From Centroberyx gerrardi (taxonomy: Eukaryota > Chordata > Actinopteri > Beryciformes > Berycidae), in assembly GCF_048128805.1 (NCBI RefSeq), contig NC_136004.1, forward strand, positions 16,678,185 through 16,742,184: a DNA stretch of 64,000 nt, written 5' to 3'. A model generated the notes under the pieces. It worked only from the letters and a program-made list of their open reading frames with translations. It made no database searches and was not told where the DNA came from. Numbering within the stretch: position 1 is the first letter of the stretch; every line of letters begins with the position of its first letter. Positions 19,031-32,600 of the stretch are shown here, piece by piece. The translations under genes and the position numbers were made by a program.

Positions 19031-22000
19031 TTAGCAAACAATTTCCCTAGAATTAGCTGTTAGCTGTTAGCTGAGTGTAGCTGAAGTGCTGGGTGCTGTT
19101 GGCAGCTGTCGGGATTCTGTGGGCAATGAACTGCTCCTCTTCTCTCCCGCTGTCAGGTCCTATCCAGGTGCTGGTAAGTAATATTTTGACTTTTTCATCA
19201 AAATTATCACTTTATTCTCGTAATATTATGACTTTTTTAATGTAATTTGGCCCATGGGGCAAGACCAGCCTCAGAGCCAGGAGAAATAATCGATTGCAAA
19301 GGATTACCCAATCAGCAAATAGATCCCGCCCCATTCACTTTGATTGACAGATGGCTGAGACTTTATGAAAAGTGACATTATGAAATGAAAAGTGTTATTA
19401 TGAAATAAAAAGAGGAGCAATGAAAAAAGAAAAAGGTAAATAAAAGAACCACTTTGAAAAATGTAATTAAATAACAATAATAATAATAATAATAATAATA
19501 TCATGTAATTGAAAATAAAAGTAATTTAATTGTAATTTGAAAAATAAAAAAAGTTTTTATGAAATAAAAATACAATTAAATATAGTCATGTTATTATGAA
19601 AACAATAATTATGAAATAATATAATTTAATAATTTTTAAATTAAAGGAAAAGAATCAATCAATTATTCATTTATTTATGTATTTATGTATGTAATTATTT
19701 ATTTCACTGACACATATGTATTTATTTAATTGTGACTATTTTGGTCCTCCACAGCCAGCAAAAACAAAATGCACATCTTTCCTATCTGTCTTTCTAAAAG
19801 TTAACAAAGCTGTAACCAAACAAACCTGTTCAGTAACCAAAGTAACCAAAGCTCCCCTCAGCCTACCAAAAGCAAATGATGTCTTTAACATTATAGTCTT
19901 CGAGACAGGTTGTTTAAAGTGGAACACTGCCCATTTATGTAAAATATGTCTCTACCTTTGCTGAATTGCCAGGCCCAGCTGGGTCATGGTGACATGAGCA
20001 GCTTACTTACCTCAGATGCTCATTTGGCACGCCCTCTTTTCAGTACAGTGTAATGTCAATGAGTTGAACCACTTAGAAACTGATAATCTGTCCTGCCAGA
20101 CAGCTGTATGGGTAGCATGCTAACCAAAGCAATATATCTTGCTAATCATAGCAGTCTAGCAAACACAAATAATATACCTCATAACATATCTGTCTTCCAG
20201 ACAGGTTAATGGAGATCTACCACACACCTGTTTGTCTTCAGGTGTCTTAAGTTAATTGGAAATGTTTCTGACAAAAAACTACAGTATATCTGGCAGCTGA
20301 GCAAAACCATTATATCTCATAATGCTGTTTTCCAGAGACGTTAATTAAATTGTCTCCTCACACATGATCTCTTCTAGATTAATTTCTTAAAACTCCTCAG
20401 GAGCCGGACAAAGACAATTATCCGACAACGTCTGTCTTTCAGTCCAGGTGTACCCCTAACACACCTGTCTCTAGATGAGTTTTGCTAGTCTTTATTATGC
20501 TAGTCTTTCAGACAGGTTATATACCTGTCAACAAGTGCACAAGTTCAAGATTGGATTTTGGTATGTCGTATGAGGATATACCGAAATCCAATTGTGTCAT
20601 ATTATTATATTTACTTGACTTACCAAGTCAACGTCAAAGTCGTTGCAGTTACACAAAGACTGTGCATTTCTTCAGCAGCTGTTAGGACACATTCAGCTGC
20701 ACTTACCTCCCTCCACTCTTTTGCCCAGTTTTGTGTATCATCTGCATCCCAACAACGTACCTTGAGCTACAAAACTGAATACACAGGACAACGCTCTAAC
20801 ATTTATCATTGGTCCTTTCGAAATGACCACAGCCAACACTGGTTTACTTAGGGATATTGTTTATATACATATATTATATAAAATATATGTTTATCTTGGG
20901 CCAATATTTCAGACCTTGTCCATTTATTCAAAGATGTTTGGATTCTCATTCTATATAATCAGATAGACAGACAGAAAAATAAACTGACAACTTTATGAGT
21001 CAGACAAAACACTTAATGAACTCCATGTAATATTACACGTAGCCTAATTTTCACTTTATTTTGAGGATAAAGATAAAAAGATTATCATATATTGCTAAGA
21101 GGCAGGTGGGTGGTTATGGAAGACAGGATTGGCCATAATTAGAAATGCATATCCGGAAATAAATATATAAACAACAGTGAACATAAATGAATAAATAAAT
21201 AAGACATATCTATCATTTATATCCCCATTTTTTTTTTCTGTAGGTTATTTCTCCTTTAATGAGGCTGTGTCAATCAAATGCAGGTGGATGGTGTTTAACA
21301 CACTATTGGTTGGTCATTGTTGTGGTGAATTGCTTGATTGGATTTGCCAACAAAACAACTTTGGCTTACTATGCATCAAATTCCATGCTGCCTTTTTGTA
21401 TAAATGAATAGATTTATGTATTTATTAATTTACTTCTAATTATGGCCAATTCTGTCCTTCATAGATGGGAAAGTGGGATGTAATTGTTACATTCACAATT
21501 TTCACATTGTGTCACGTCACTTATTTTACTCCTCAAAGGTGATCTCTTTGACCGTTTCAGGCGGCTTGAGCTGAAACTTTATCTGACTTATCTAACACAA
21601 ACTAAAAAATAAAAAACAATTGAAAATGCAGGAGAAAATGCAACATCATCATATTTTCTCATCAAACCAGTTTGAAACATTTGGGCTTAATTCCTCCAAA
21701 GGATCTATAAATAATCTTGCACTCAATCGTGCACCCGACAATCCAATTAAAATAACAACACTTACAAGGATAAGAATATTTTAATGTTTGAAAATGGACT
21801 CACAAACATGTAAAACAATAGTAGGCCTAGCCTATGTAATGAACTGGTTCAGTATTTGTAGATTGTGAGGTGAACGATATTTTTCTCAAGCACCCATCAG
21901 AAACATTACAGCGCACAAGCATGTAAAATGCAAACAAGTCAATACTGATAAATTTAAACAAAGACAGGTCACAAGATTGGGGATGTGACACAAACCAAAA

Positions 22001-22110
22001 GACAAACAAACAAAAACCATTAACCTTATAAAAGCCTCTCACAGTCAAATTCCTCCACTCTTTGTTCAGTCTATCAAAGTTTCCTTGGCCCCTCTTGCTC
22101 ATGCGCCCAG
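19031..22110. other. Intergenic, repeat-rich
   Basis: It holds an (AAT)n run (19467-19500), a long A+T-rich block (19260-19700) and a stretch at 20080-20540 where CAGACAGGTTA/CACCTGT-like strings recur. No gene is seen. The gal3st1 3' UTR must occupy part of the right end, but no convincing minus-strand AATAAA was located. Confidence 0.5.
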
Positions 22111-24332
22111 TCACCAGTTAATGATATCTCTGACGTGGCCCCACAGCTTGGTGATCCACAGGTTGACCCCCAGCTCTGTCAGGTACTGAAGCTCTGGCGT
22201 CAACATCTTACGGCACAACTTGCGGTGCGCCTTGTCCACGTTCTTCTTCAGGTTATAGCCCATGATGGACTTCTCTCCGATGGGCTGCCAGGGCTGCATG
22301 GCTGTCTCTTGGATGCTGCCGGCCTCTACGGCACGACCGCCCTCGATGCAGATGGCTGCCATCTCTGCATTCCTCCGTCTGAGTTCTGCCACATCCTCTG
22401 CCATACGCTTGCGTCCATATGCCTCCACTTTCTTCCAGAAGGTGTTATTGAAATGTTGGTATAGCTTCCAGTCAATCGCGTTCCACTCGAGGGCCTTGGC
22501 CCTCAGTTCAGGGGTCAGTTTTGATACAGTGGATCCCTTCCGGGCGTTGAGCTTAAAGAAGAGCAGGTCATCCATCTCCCAGCAGAGGGCGTCCTTGAGC
22601 AGGATGAGTGATTCCTCAAAGTATTCCACCAACATGACCAGCTGAAAACGGTCAGTGATGGATCTGATTCCCTCCTCTACCCGCGGATCATCCAGCTCCA
22701 GAGTGTTGTCCTGTCCAAAGTCAAAGAACAGCAGATTCTTGAGGTAGAAAGAGTTAAAGCCCTCCGGGTCAAAGTAGTAACGAGGATCACGTAGAAACTC
22801 AGTCAGCTTGTCCTCCCCTGGTATCTTCCAGGTAAGAGGCACCAGACGGCCAAAGTAGTGGAAGGACGACTCGAAAAGCTCTGCAGGGTCTCGCAGAATA
22901 GTGATGTAGGAAGTATCCACAGGGAGCAGCTTGGTCACCTCAGGTGCATTGAAGCGCATGTGATTACAAATTATATTGAAGCACATTCCAGGTTTGTAGT
23001 CTTTAACCTGGGAGCGCTGGAAAGGCGAGGGGTAGAAGAAGTCATTTCTACTGTCAGGGAAGGCAAATTTGAGCCGGTGCTTCTCTCCAAAGCGGAAAAG
23101 GATGTTGATGAGTGTGCTGCTGGCTGTCTTGTGAGTCTTCATGAACATGACATCTACTTTAGGAGTGCAGAGGCTTGTGTGGCCAGGGGTTTGTTGTGAG
23201 CTGTTTGTGGTTGGTATGCTGTGGAGTTGAGCTGGACGGTGGGCACAGGAGTAAGGCACTGGAACCCTAGAGAAAGAGAACATGGTCAAATCATAAATGT
23301 CACCATAATTTAACCTCATCTGTAAAACAGGTAGTTTCAACCACGCAATCTGATTAAAGACATGTTCCAATTGTGCTGATAATTCTGATAAAACATTTGC
23401 TACTATGCCATCTCTTGTGCTAGTCAGTCACAGAGCTAGTTAGCAATCTTTTTGTTTTGCCTCGGTTTTATTATTATTAATGTGTACTACTTGTACTACT
23501 ACTAGAATAGTTTTCAGACAGTGCATATGTGTTTGCGTTGTATAAAAGCCATAATAAACTTGAGTATATTCTTTACTGTGATTATAGGGACTGCAGTGAT
23601 GTTGATGTCATTTGGCTGCACCTCATACCGACTGCATCACCATAGTACCCATAATAAAAGGAACAAATGCCTTCTTGGGTATAACTGCTATAACAATTAC
23701 TATAACACAGTGAAATCACTTACTTGCAATGAAAGTCAATACATCATCCACCTATTTATACACACATTTTAGAATGATCACTGAAGACATACCAGTGATG
23801 TTTGATTGTTTGGTTGTTTCTTTTGAGGTGAGATGTTTTTTTTAAGACCCCTGTTAATTATGTCACATGCACAATCTGTAGTATTCTCCATCTTCCTCCC
23901 ATGTTTTAGCATTTTTATATGAGCCAATAAATAAACTAAAAGTAAACTACACTTAGTGCTAAATCGTCAGAATGTCATCAGAATTTTCAGTCTTGTGAAC
24001 CGAAATTAAAAAAATGAAAACAAGCATTTGAACATTTTAGTGAGGCATGCACTTATGTAGCATTTTGTGTCACAATCCATAAAAGTTCCAGATAAATTTG
24101 ATATTGGCTAACTTTCCATGACACAATGTTATATGATGACAATATCAAATGTTTCACATGATGTTATATTCCACAAAATGCATGTCGGGTATGATGAGTC
24201 TTACTCAGGCAGATTGAAGTGGACCTGCGGAGTAGAAAGGCAGTAAAGCAGGATCATGCAGCTGGTGAGGAGGGTCCCCAGGACCAGCCCTTTGCACATG
24301 GACCTCCATTGCCTCCCTTGCTTGCCAATCAT
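22111..24332 (-). CDS. gal3st1: Galactosylceramide sulfotransferase (cerebroside sulfotransferase)
   Basis: Golgi type II enzyme that moves sulfate from PAPS to O-3 of galactose in galactosylceramide and related lipids, giving sulfatide. Two coding exons, 24332-24205 and 23266-22111, join in phase to give 427 residues (human 423). There is a short cytosolic tail and one membrane anchor near residues 15-32, then a stem. The PAPS 5'-phosphosulfate loop MFMKTHKTASSTL is at about 83-95, and the 3'-phosphate region TILRDPAELFESSF lies about 90 residues on. The start codon exon opens the anchor directly, as in mammals. A splice acceptor probably lies just upstream (near 24354), so non-coding 5' exons are expected further right. 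It sits in tandem with pes1, as in human 22q12. Confidence 0.95.
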
Positions 24333-27300
24333 GGTCCAGAGGAATCAAGGATTACCTTGAAAAAAAGAACATCATCATCACCATCTGCCACCAGGTAGGT
24401 ATTTCCTAAATGCTAGCTGACCTGACATCCCTTGAAGAGAAAATCCACTTCAAGGCAGTCCAGACAAATTTAATATTTTTATTCAGACAGGTAAGAAAGA
24501 TCTGGCAGGATAAAATTTAAAGTCAACAAGGATATTCAGATATAGAGATGTATAATCCCTGTGTAATTGATAATTTCTGAATAGCTGACCTATTGACAGA
24601 ATTTCACAGTTCACACCAGCATTGCCACTTCATAAACATTTTAAACACAGGGTTTAGTTAAAATTGTATGGTGCGCTACAAAATGACATGCCTGTGACTT
24701 GAAATGGCCTACCCTGTGTTTCTCACCTGTCCCTCATATAAATAATGCATTCCTGTGGAAAGTGATCCTGCATTCCCCCTGCAGTCTGTAATAAGATGAC
24801 CCAGAGGCTGACTCAGCAAAATAAAGTCACGCTGGCCACCTGTAGCTTGAAGCATCATCTGACTCAAAGTGGCCTCAACATAGAGTAGGTTTTCTCACAT
24901 TAGTTATATGATACAATACTGACCAAACTGCAGGCAAAGTGGATTGACAGTGAAGAGGGTTGACAGACATGTTTGGACATCCTTAAGTTGCAGCTTCAAA
25001 GATGCAAATGAATGTTAGCAGGGGTTGAATGACCTTGAGTGTTGAGTGAAAAACATCTATGAGGAGTACAATTTATAAGGTTAAAATGTGGCTCAAGGCA
25101 TAATACTATCATTGTCACTCACATATCTCACCAATTTCCCCTGTAACAAAAAGTAAAAGCCAACGACTCTCCTATATCATTCTCTTCCCATAACTTCCAT
25201 TACATGCGATTTTAATTTCATGCTAATTTATGCTCGCAAGTTGCAATAGATTTGCATCATTAGTGTGGAGCATCTCCACACTAATGACAGAGCACAAGTA
25301 TGCATGGAAATGTAGCACATTATAACATGGGGATATAACAAGGGACTGTAACACTTTAACAACTGTTAGCTAGCTAAAAATGGTTTGTTGAATGTATGAA
25401 GCAACAAGCACAGTACAACGTCAATAAATAACACATTGTTTTCTACCTTAATTTAGTTTACAATAAAGTGAGCTACTCACAAAACATATCAACGCTCCCG
25501 TCGCCATGCTTCCCTTTTCATTGTTGTCATGACAATTAAGTTACTTCAGAAGCAAGGGGACACATTAAAGTGTAATTTCTGCATTTTCTGACAGGGGGTC
25601 ACTTCTCTAGTCTAAACCATTTCGATACCAGAATTTTAATGGATCCATTCTGACTTGGGGCCATGGTAGCCAATTAAGTTGTGTCTTCTGAAAATATCCC
25701 AATTGCATGAAAAACCTTAGGTGTCAAACTTAAGTCTCTCCCTTTAGGCAAGTAATTCCCTGAGGCCAGTGATTTCTTTAGGAGCGTTGCATGGAGCCCC
25801 TAAATGATCTCCTCAGCTAAGGGCTTGAATTTAGTGTTTTACAGGACGTTAGTTTCGGCTACACTGCAGTTGAGTCCCTCGTTACCGTGGCAACCGCTTG
25901 CTGCACGATCCGCAGAGGATCACTATTATTTTGAAACATCTATAAAACTCACAACTCCCCTTGCAATTTCATCAAAGTGTACATTTCTGTGACACCGAAC
26001 CATGTCATACACTTATTTCATGCAGACGTTTTTGTGTACTACAAACGGACTGACTGCTAGCTAGCTAATGGGAAAATGCATTGAACAAGCTGCTAGCTTG
26101 GTGGATTTATCTTGCCAACAAGAACTCTGGAAGCATATCTGGCTAGCCAGCCTGAAGCCTCCTACACATAAAACATAATTTTCTTTGACAGTAATATTAA
26201 TACATTTGAAAATAATAGCAATATAAAAATAGCACAAATACTTAAGAGATCATGGGAGGTCCCTTAACATTTAAGGAAAGGAAATGCCCTTAAGGAGCTT
26301 GGTGCAACCCATCAGCAATAATATAATGAGGCTCTTTCCTTATCTGCAGATTTATCTAAGAATGTTTAAGGTGAACCTTAAAGAGCAACCAGGCACAGAT
26401 CTTTTCATGAAGGTCTAAGCTGAAGATTGGTGTCCCTTTTTAATTAACTGTATTTCAATGGCACAAATGATGAGTAAAACCTGGGTGACCTGTGTTTTGG
26501 ATTCAGTCTTGCTGGGATCATGGCTGGAGGTAGATGTGTCTGTCCCAAGTCTCACTGCTGTATGAGCCTTTGTTCCATGAACTGTAGTTACAGTTTAGGT
26601 TCAGCCTTATCATCGGAGCATGCAAACATTGCTCTCCAAACACAGCCAAAAGGGCTATTTCTGCTCTTTGTCTGAGCTCCATGAAGGACCTATTATGGAA
26701 GCATGTGAGAGAGCTTTCTCTGCTGTCAGAGGCCACTGCGATGGGAGACATTTCAGGACTAGGCTGGGGCAGGTGCAGGATGCTTTACAGGAATGGTTTT
26801 GCCTGCAAATGGCCCTCGGTGTGAATTCTCAGTAGCTTTGTTTCTCCTTTGCTTCAGGGATACGCCTGGCATTAAACGCCAAACCCTATGAGACCCTAGG
26901 GACAAATAATAGGCAATGCAATTTATGCAGCTGTTTGCTTATCTTGAAGAAGGCCTTACAGTAAAATATTCTGTATACTGGTACTCAGTGATATGATATA
27001 AAAGCAAACGTAATAAGTTCTCCTGTAAGTCATTATCTCAGTATTATTCCACATTATTTTGAAATGCTCTCTCACCCACTCTGCAAAACACCAGTCATGC
27101 AGGCAATGCCACAACCTTCAATAATAAAGCAACAGTGTTGACACTGAGCATTGTATGACTGCACACAAATACCAAAGACACAGACTCAGGTAAACACTGA
27201 TATGGCTCAAATAAAGTAAGAGCTCATTAGATGAAGAGGAATATTGTTGTTAGTGTAAACACCATTGGACTTAGGATTTTGTTGAAGTGCTTTTTCCCTG

Positions 27301-29430
27301 AGGTTACATTTGATCATACACCTAAGGGTGTTATAATGTTAAATAAGAGGATCTATCATTTTTTAGACAATCCTATGTTTCTCTTATGTATAATGCTTGA
27401 GATGGACGATTATCAATATTACTGCACACAAAACATATTAACAGAAGAATTCAAGTGTGTTCAATTCATTTCAATCAAAATAAATAGAAAATGTAGTGAT
27501 TCCTTACCCTCATGCATAAATCCAAGGAGAAACTATTGCACTAGTTTCTCTACCAAGTGCATTATGATGAGTGAACAGTCTTCAGCCTTTCCCTTCGGTT
27601 CCAGAAGTCTAATAGAAGTTGCACTTATGTCTGATCCTGACATACACATGCTGTTATTAACAGGCACGGTCCAGCACTCTCCTTATCACGTCCAGTGCTG
27701 CGAAGCTCATTCATCTGGTTGGTGCTCTCCTCTTTCCCTCTCTCCCTCCGCACACCTGATGCTCCTGGCCTCCACCTCCTCTTCCAATTTCAATTCCAAA
27801 ACTGATCTAGCTGAATAAAGCACTACAGGGAGGCTCATCTAGCCACCTGTGACGTCAGGCTCACTGTCAGGGGACTTGCACTTGTCAGTGTGTGTAAAAG
27901 AAGAAGGGAGGGAGAGAGGGAGAGAGGGAGGGAGAGGGGAGGCTGTATAGTCCCCATTCTGTGACTACATACAGAGGGCTATTGAGTGTGGACACTGGAG
28001 TCTGAGCTGCAAGCTGATAGGAGGGGTGGCAAATAGCATAAAAAGAACAAATGCAGAAAGCCCAAGAACAAAGGCCTCAATTGTACCACTTGATCAAGAC
28101 TGCTCTTTCTCTGTATTGTTTGAAATGCTTATTTAGCAAGCTGTCTATACATGCATTTGGAGGAAGGTACAAAGGATAGCAGATTCAATTTGGACCACAA
28201 ATAAAGCAATTCACTAAACAAACAGGTACATAACGAGGATAGCCCCGAGGCAGTATTAAGTGTATGGTGGAAAAAAAAAATGTTCCGGCCATTTACAGAG
28301 CAACAATCTTTTTCCTTGTTAGCAATATTAGATTTGTATTGCATGGCTGCCAATAACTGAACTCTGGGACATGTAGAGTTCCAACAATTAGATTGTAAAT
28401 ATTTTAAGCTTGTGGAACTGCAACTTTGATACCATCTCTTGTGCCAACTGCAGCGATGTTGTATCAATAGAGAGTTAAATAGACATTCAACCAGGGAGTG
28501 ATGAGTCCATTTGGCTCTGTGTACCGGGATGCAGCAATATGTGGTCATACAGCCTCACCCATTACAGTATGTGGGAGCTTTCTCTCCCTCTCTCTCCACA
28601 CTGTGGCCCTTCAACAAACAGGGAGACAGCATAGGGATCATGCTGCTCATCCCACCCTAGCCGTGTCCAGCCACAACAGTGACGCTTTTGTTGAGCAGGG
28701 TGTGCCGTTGCATGCACGCAGCCAGAGTGCCAGGCTGAGACCCGGACTGGGCGGGCATGCGTGGAATGCAGATCAGCCACAGGGCGAGCGGGGAGGGGTG
28801 GAGGGGCAGGGGGGTCACTTAGTGAATGAAGAGATTGAAGAGTGGAGGGCATGACTGGCCTGGCCCTTGGCCCACTAAGATCACAGCACCATCGCAGGGG
28901 CCAGAGGCTTATGCTCCTTCGTCATAAACACCCACTGGTCATGCATGGACCAATCGCACAGACCCCCACCCGCTGACACCACACTGACCTCAGCCTCTGT
29001 CCACTGTAAGGATGCAGACTTAAATCTCATGGGGCATAATTCCACCCTTTGATTATCTTCTCTGATCCCTCCACGGCTGTGGGATGTGACACCCACAAGG
29101 CTGCTCATCTGCCATCAGGAGAATTATAGCTTGAGCCATAAATTATTCAGCGTTGCTAAACCTTCTTGAACCTCCCAGTGGTATTGTGAAGAAACATACA
29201 GCAATTAATCAACAATTAGTAGTATTCAACTGTTTTACTTGAATATTGTTGCAAGATCACAAATAATAAAGACATACATTGTGTTATACAATTGGTTTTA
29301 CTGTAAAATACAGACCACCATTTAAAATACAGATTTAAAATAAAGTGAAGGAAATTTCTTGTGTAACAATACTGGAGTTCATACAAACCAGAGAACTGCA
29401 GACAATTTCAAAGCATTGTCACATTACACA
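24333..29430. other. Intergenic / gal3st1 upstream region
   Basis: No coding gene is accepted. GCTAGC-type clusters near 25365-25375 and 26055-26105 and a promoter-like block at 27840-27960 may mark 5' exons or promoters. A 195-codon plus-strand open frame at 27231-27818 has no recognisable domain. Positions 28560-29110 are relatively G+C rich and low in repeats. Confidence 0.45.
27840..27960. promoter_or_regulatory. Promoter-like block with perfect CRE
   Basis: A perfect palindromic cAMP-response element TGACGTCA lies at 27850-27857, overlapping an E-box-like CACCTG. A purine-rich GGGA/GAGA tract follows at 27900-27947. It could be a distal promoter or enhancer for gal3st1; no transcript evidence is available. 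Confidence 0.35.
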
Positions 29431-29436
29431 TTTATT
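29431..29436 (-). terminator. pes1: Candidate pes1 polyadenylation signal
   Basis: AATAAA on the minus strand, about 180 bases past the pes1 stop. It is the nearest canonical hexamer I located. Confidence 0.5.
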
Positions 29437-29612
29437 TTTCACTGTTCCTCATCCAGCCATGACCCAATACACCCATGTCACGCTGCATGGAACTCACTCA
29501 TAGTCCTATAATACACTCACATGTTTCATGACACATCAAACAGTAATGTATTCAACTTCATGAAGTTACATACATAAAGTCAGTCCGTGATGAATATCTC
29601 ATTAGATGACTA

Positions 29613-32600
29613 TTATTTCTTGGCCTTTTTCTTCTTCTCCACCTTTGCGGCATCATCATAGGCCTTTCTCTTGGCAGCAAGCTTGTTTGCCTGTGGGGGG
29701 GGAAGAGAATGAATTGAGTTAATGAACAGTTGGGAGTTCAAAGACCTAATTGGTATTTAACACCAGTCACAGTGAGGTCACCTGTCCTCTACAGGGCCCA
29801 GGGGGGGGGATTATCATTTGGCATGCAAGCTCAACTATTCAATACCGTTGACCATTATCAGCCAAAGCGAGATGCCATATATAGAAAATAGATAAAGGGT
29901 CCAAGCTTTCCATGTACCTCCACAATCTTTTCCCTAAAGCTGGATTTACATTCACTCAATAAGAAATTGCAACCAACCTCTCGGACTGTTCTCTTCTTTC
30001 CAAACATAATCTTGTCGTACAGGTACTTCTCCTTCTTCTTCATCATCATGATGGCCAGGCGTTTCTCCTCTGCTTTCTCCTCCTGATCCAAGCGTGCTGG
30101 GTTTTCTACCTTCACTTTCCCAGGAGTCACCTTCACTGGCAGAGACTGTAAGGAACAGAGACGAGTTATCCAAAGGTTCAAGGGCCACTTTTATGTAAAA
30201 CAGGTAATGACACAGATGGTGAGGAAAGATGGTTTGATGTCTCTTACCTTGCCCTGGGATCGCTTCTCTTCCATCTTCTTCAGATTCATCTCTTCTGACA
30301 CTTCCTCATCATCTTCTTCCTCCTCCTCATCATTGTCATCCTCTTCCTCCTCCTCTTCTTCTTCTTCCTCTTCCTCATCCTCCTCCTGTCCTTGTGCTGT
30401 GATGCAAGAAGCAAAAAACATCAGTTTTATGTTCACAATCTCTGAAGATTTGAATACAGAGATGCCAGAGAGGTGCCTCGGTTCGTACCAGATTTTTCTC
30501 CCCGTTTCAAAGCCATGATCTTCAGTTTCTCTGGGGGAACGTAGTCTCCCTCCTTCTCCTCCACGAAGGGGGACAGGTGGGGGGGCAGAGTCACTCCGAG
30601 GAAGTAGTCCTCCACAGGCAGGAGGATTTTGGCATTGACAGAATCGAACACCCACTGGGGCTGGACGTAGTACCTGAAACAACAGAACATCCACTGAACA
30701 TGACAGCTATGAAACTAACCAGATATGACAATATCGGGTGTCCTATTTTTCTGAGTTAAACAACTATATTGATTGAATATGGAATTACGAGAACACATCA
30801 CACACTGAGTTGAGGACCTTTTTCTTTGAAAGCAGCTAGAGGCATGAATGCATGAATATATGAGTGGGCTAACAGGTCATGATGGGAAGTGTCATGACCC
30901 TTTGAAAAGGCAGAGGGAGTAATAAAGAAAGAGGACAGGGTCTGTCAGACATTACAAAGAACAGGGTTCCTTTGAGGCACAAGAGCAGGAAGCGGACTCT
31001 GAAAGGGGGCATTGTGGGGGATAAGGCAATATACAAGGGAAGAGGAACTTTCTACATCTAGGATTCAGAAATGTAAATCTCACTTAGGCTACAAACAGCT
31101 CCATGCTCCAGATATTTGATGTTTAGAATGGAAGAAAAACAGCACTACATGAGCTTGATGTGCGATTCCCCCTACCTGTTGATGTACTGCTTGTCCATGT
31201 TGGGTCTGTCAACAATCTGATGGGTGATGGTCTCATCTTTCACGTCGTATGTGCTGCCAATGCAAACAGACTGGTCCCAGGACACCTCTGCACCATAACA
31301 CCTGAAAGGCAGCAACAATTACAGAAAGGACTGTAAAATGATTATGCATCAATTGGAGGTTGGATGGTTTCTGTGGTTCCTCTGCTACTATAAATGCTGT
31401 GTGGCTCAGTTCCACCGCAGCAGCGCTCACTCACCTGAGGACAAAGGCCAGTGACTCTCGGGGCACTTCTCTGTTGAGGAAGATCTTGAGCCCTTCAAAA
31501 AGCCTCTTCTGGGCCTCCTGCTCCTTCTGTTCCTTTTCTCTGGCCTCCATCTTCTCCATGTCTTCCTGAAGAAAAGCAGAAAAAGGCCCGCTTTTAAAGA
31601 CATCACTTTCAGAGATAAGTACTAGTAGTTGACAAAATGCACTTATTGTAAGTCGCTTTGGACAAAAGCATAATGACGTAATGTTATGTAATGTACTAAA
31701 CTGTGACTCTGTAAATCGTTTCACCCCTAACAGACGGATAACTTGATTAATGTACAAGAGATACTGCAGGCTGGTGCACTGGAAGTCAACACTACACAAA
31801 AACAAAAGCCTGTTTCCTGGAAGGCACATACCTTAAATCTCCTAATGAAGAATGGATCTCAAATAGTGTCCAGATTTCTAACAATAGCCAGGGAGTGTTG
31901 TGTGTATGTGTAAATATAGGCCAGTCCCCAATAAAAGCCAGGTAAAAACAAAATGGCCTAATTACCAGAAGGGAGTCTAAACTCATACATTATTAATAGC
32001 CTAGAAGACACTGTCACATATATTTCATTGCCATAGATACAAGTACTGGCAGTAAGCCTTGAAATTCATTACACAAAACTAATGCTTGGATTGCCATGTA
32101 GTATTGCTTTTTTTTTTTTTGGGGGGGGGGTGTTTAAATTCACTTTTGTGGCTCAGGAAGTTTATGTTTCATTCCGTTTTGATGCACTGATGCTTTGTTT
32201 ACATAACTGATGACCAGTATGTTCTTTTAGCCTACTGGTCATATGGACATCAGATTCAAGGACTCAATCAATGACTTTCAAGGACTTGATTTGGTGAAAT
32301 TCAAGGACGCATGTTTTGGGGTAAGAATTAGACATCATTACAGCCTCATGATGAAATCCTCAGGATGGATAATCCAGAGAGCAGAGACATACAGAGGAAT
32401 TTATATTTTAATTTTAAAAAAAAAAAAGAAAAAAAAAAGGCGGAAAAATCAAGTATTTTCAAGGTCATCCATTTTCAAGGCCCATGGGCCCATTACTTTC
32501 ACTATAGCTACCACTTGGAAATCACGTAATTGTGAAATTTCTGTTTTAGACTTTTCCTTCAGCAGTTCCTAGATCTACAAGATTTTAGCTTGACATTAAT

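Noticed and set aside
22135-23199. Plus-strand open frames within gal3st1
   Set aside because: Antisense of the conserved sulfotransferase exon.
30207-30518. Poly-serine open frame on the plus strand
   Set aside because: Complement of the pes1 Glu/Asp codons.
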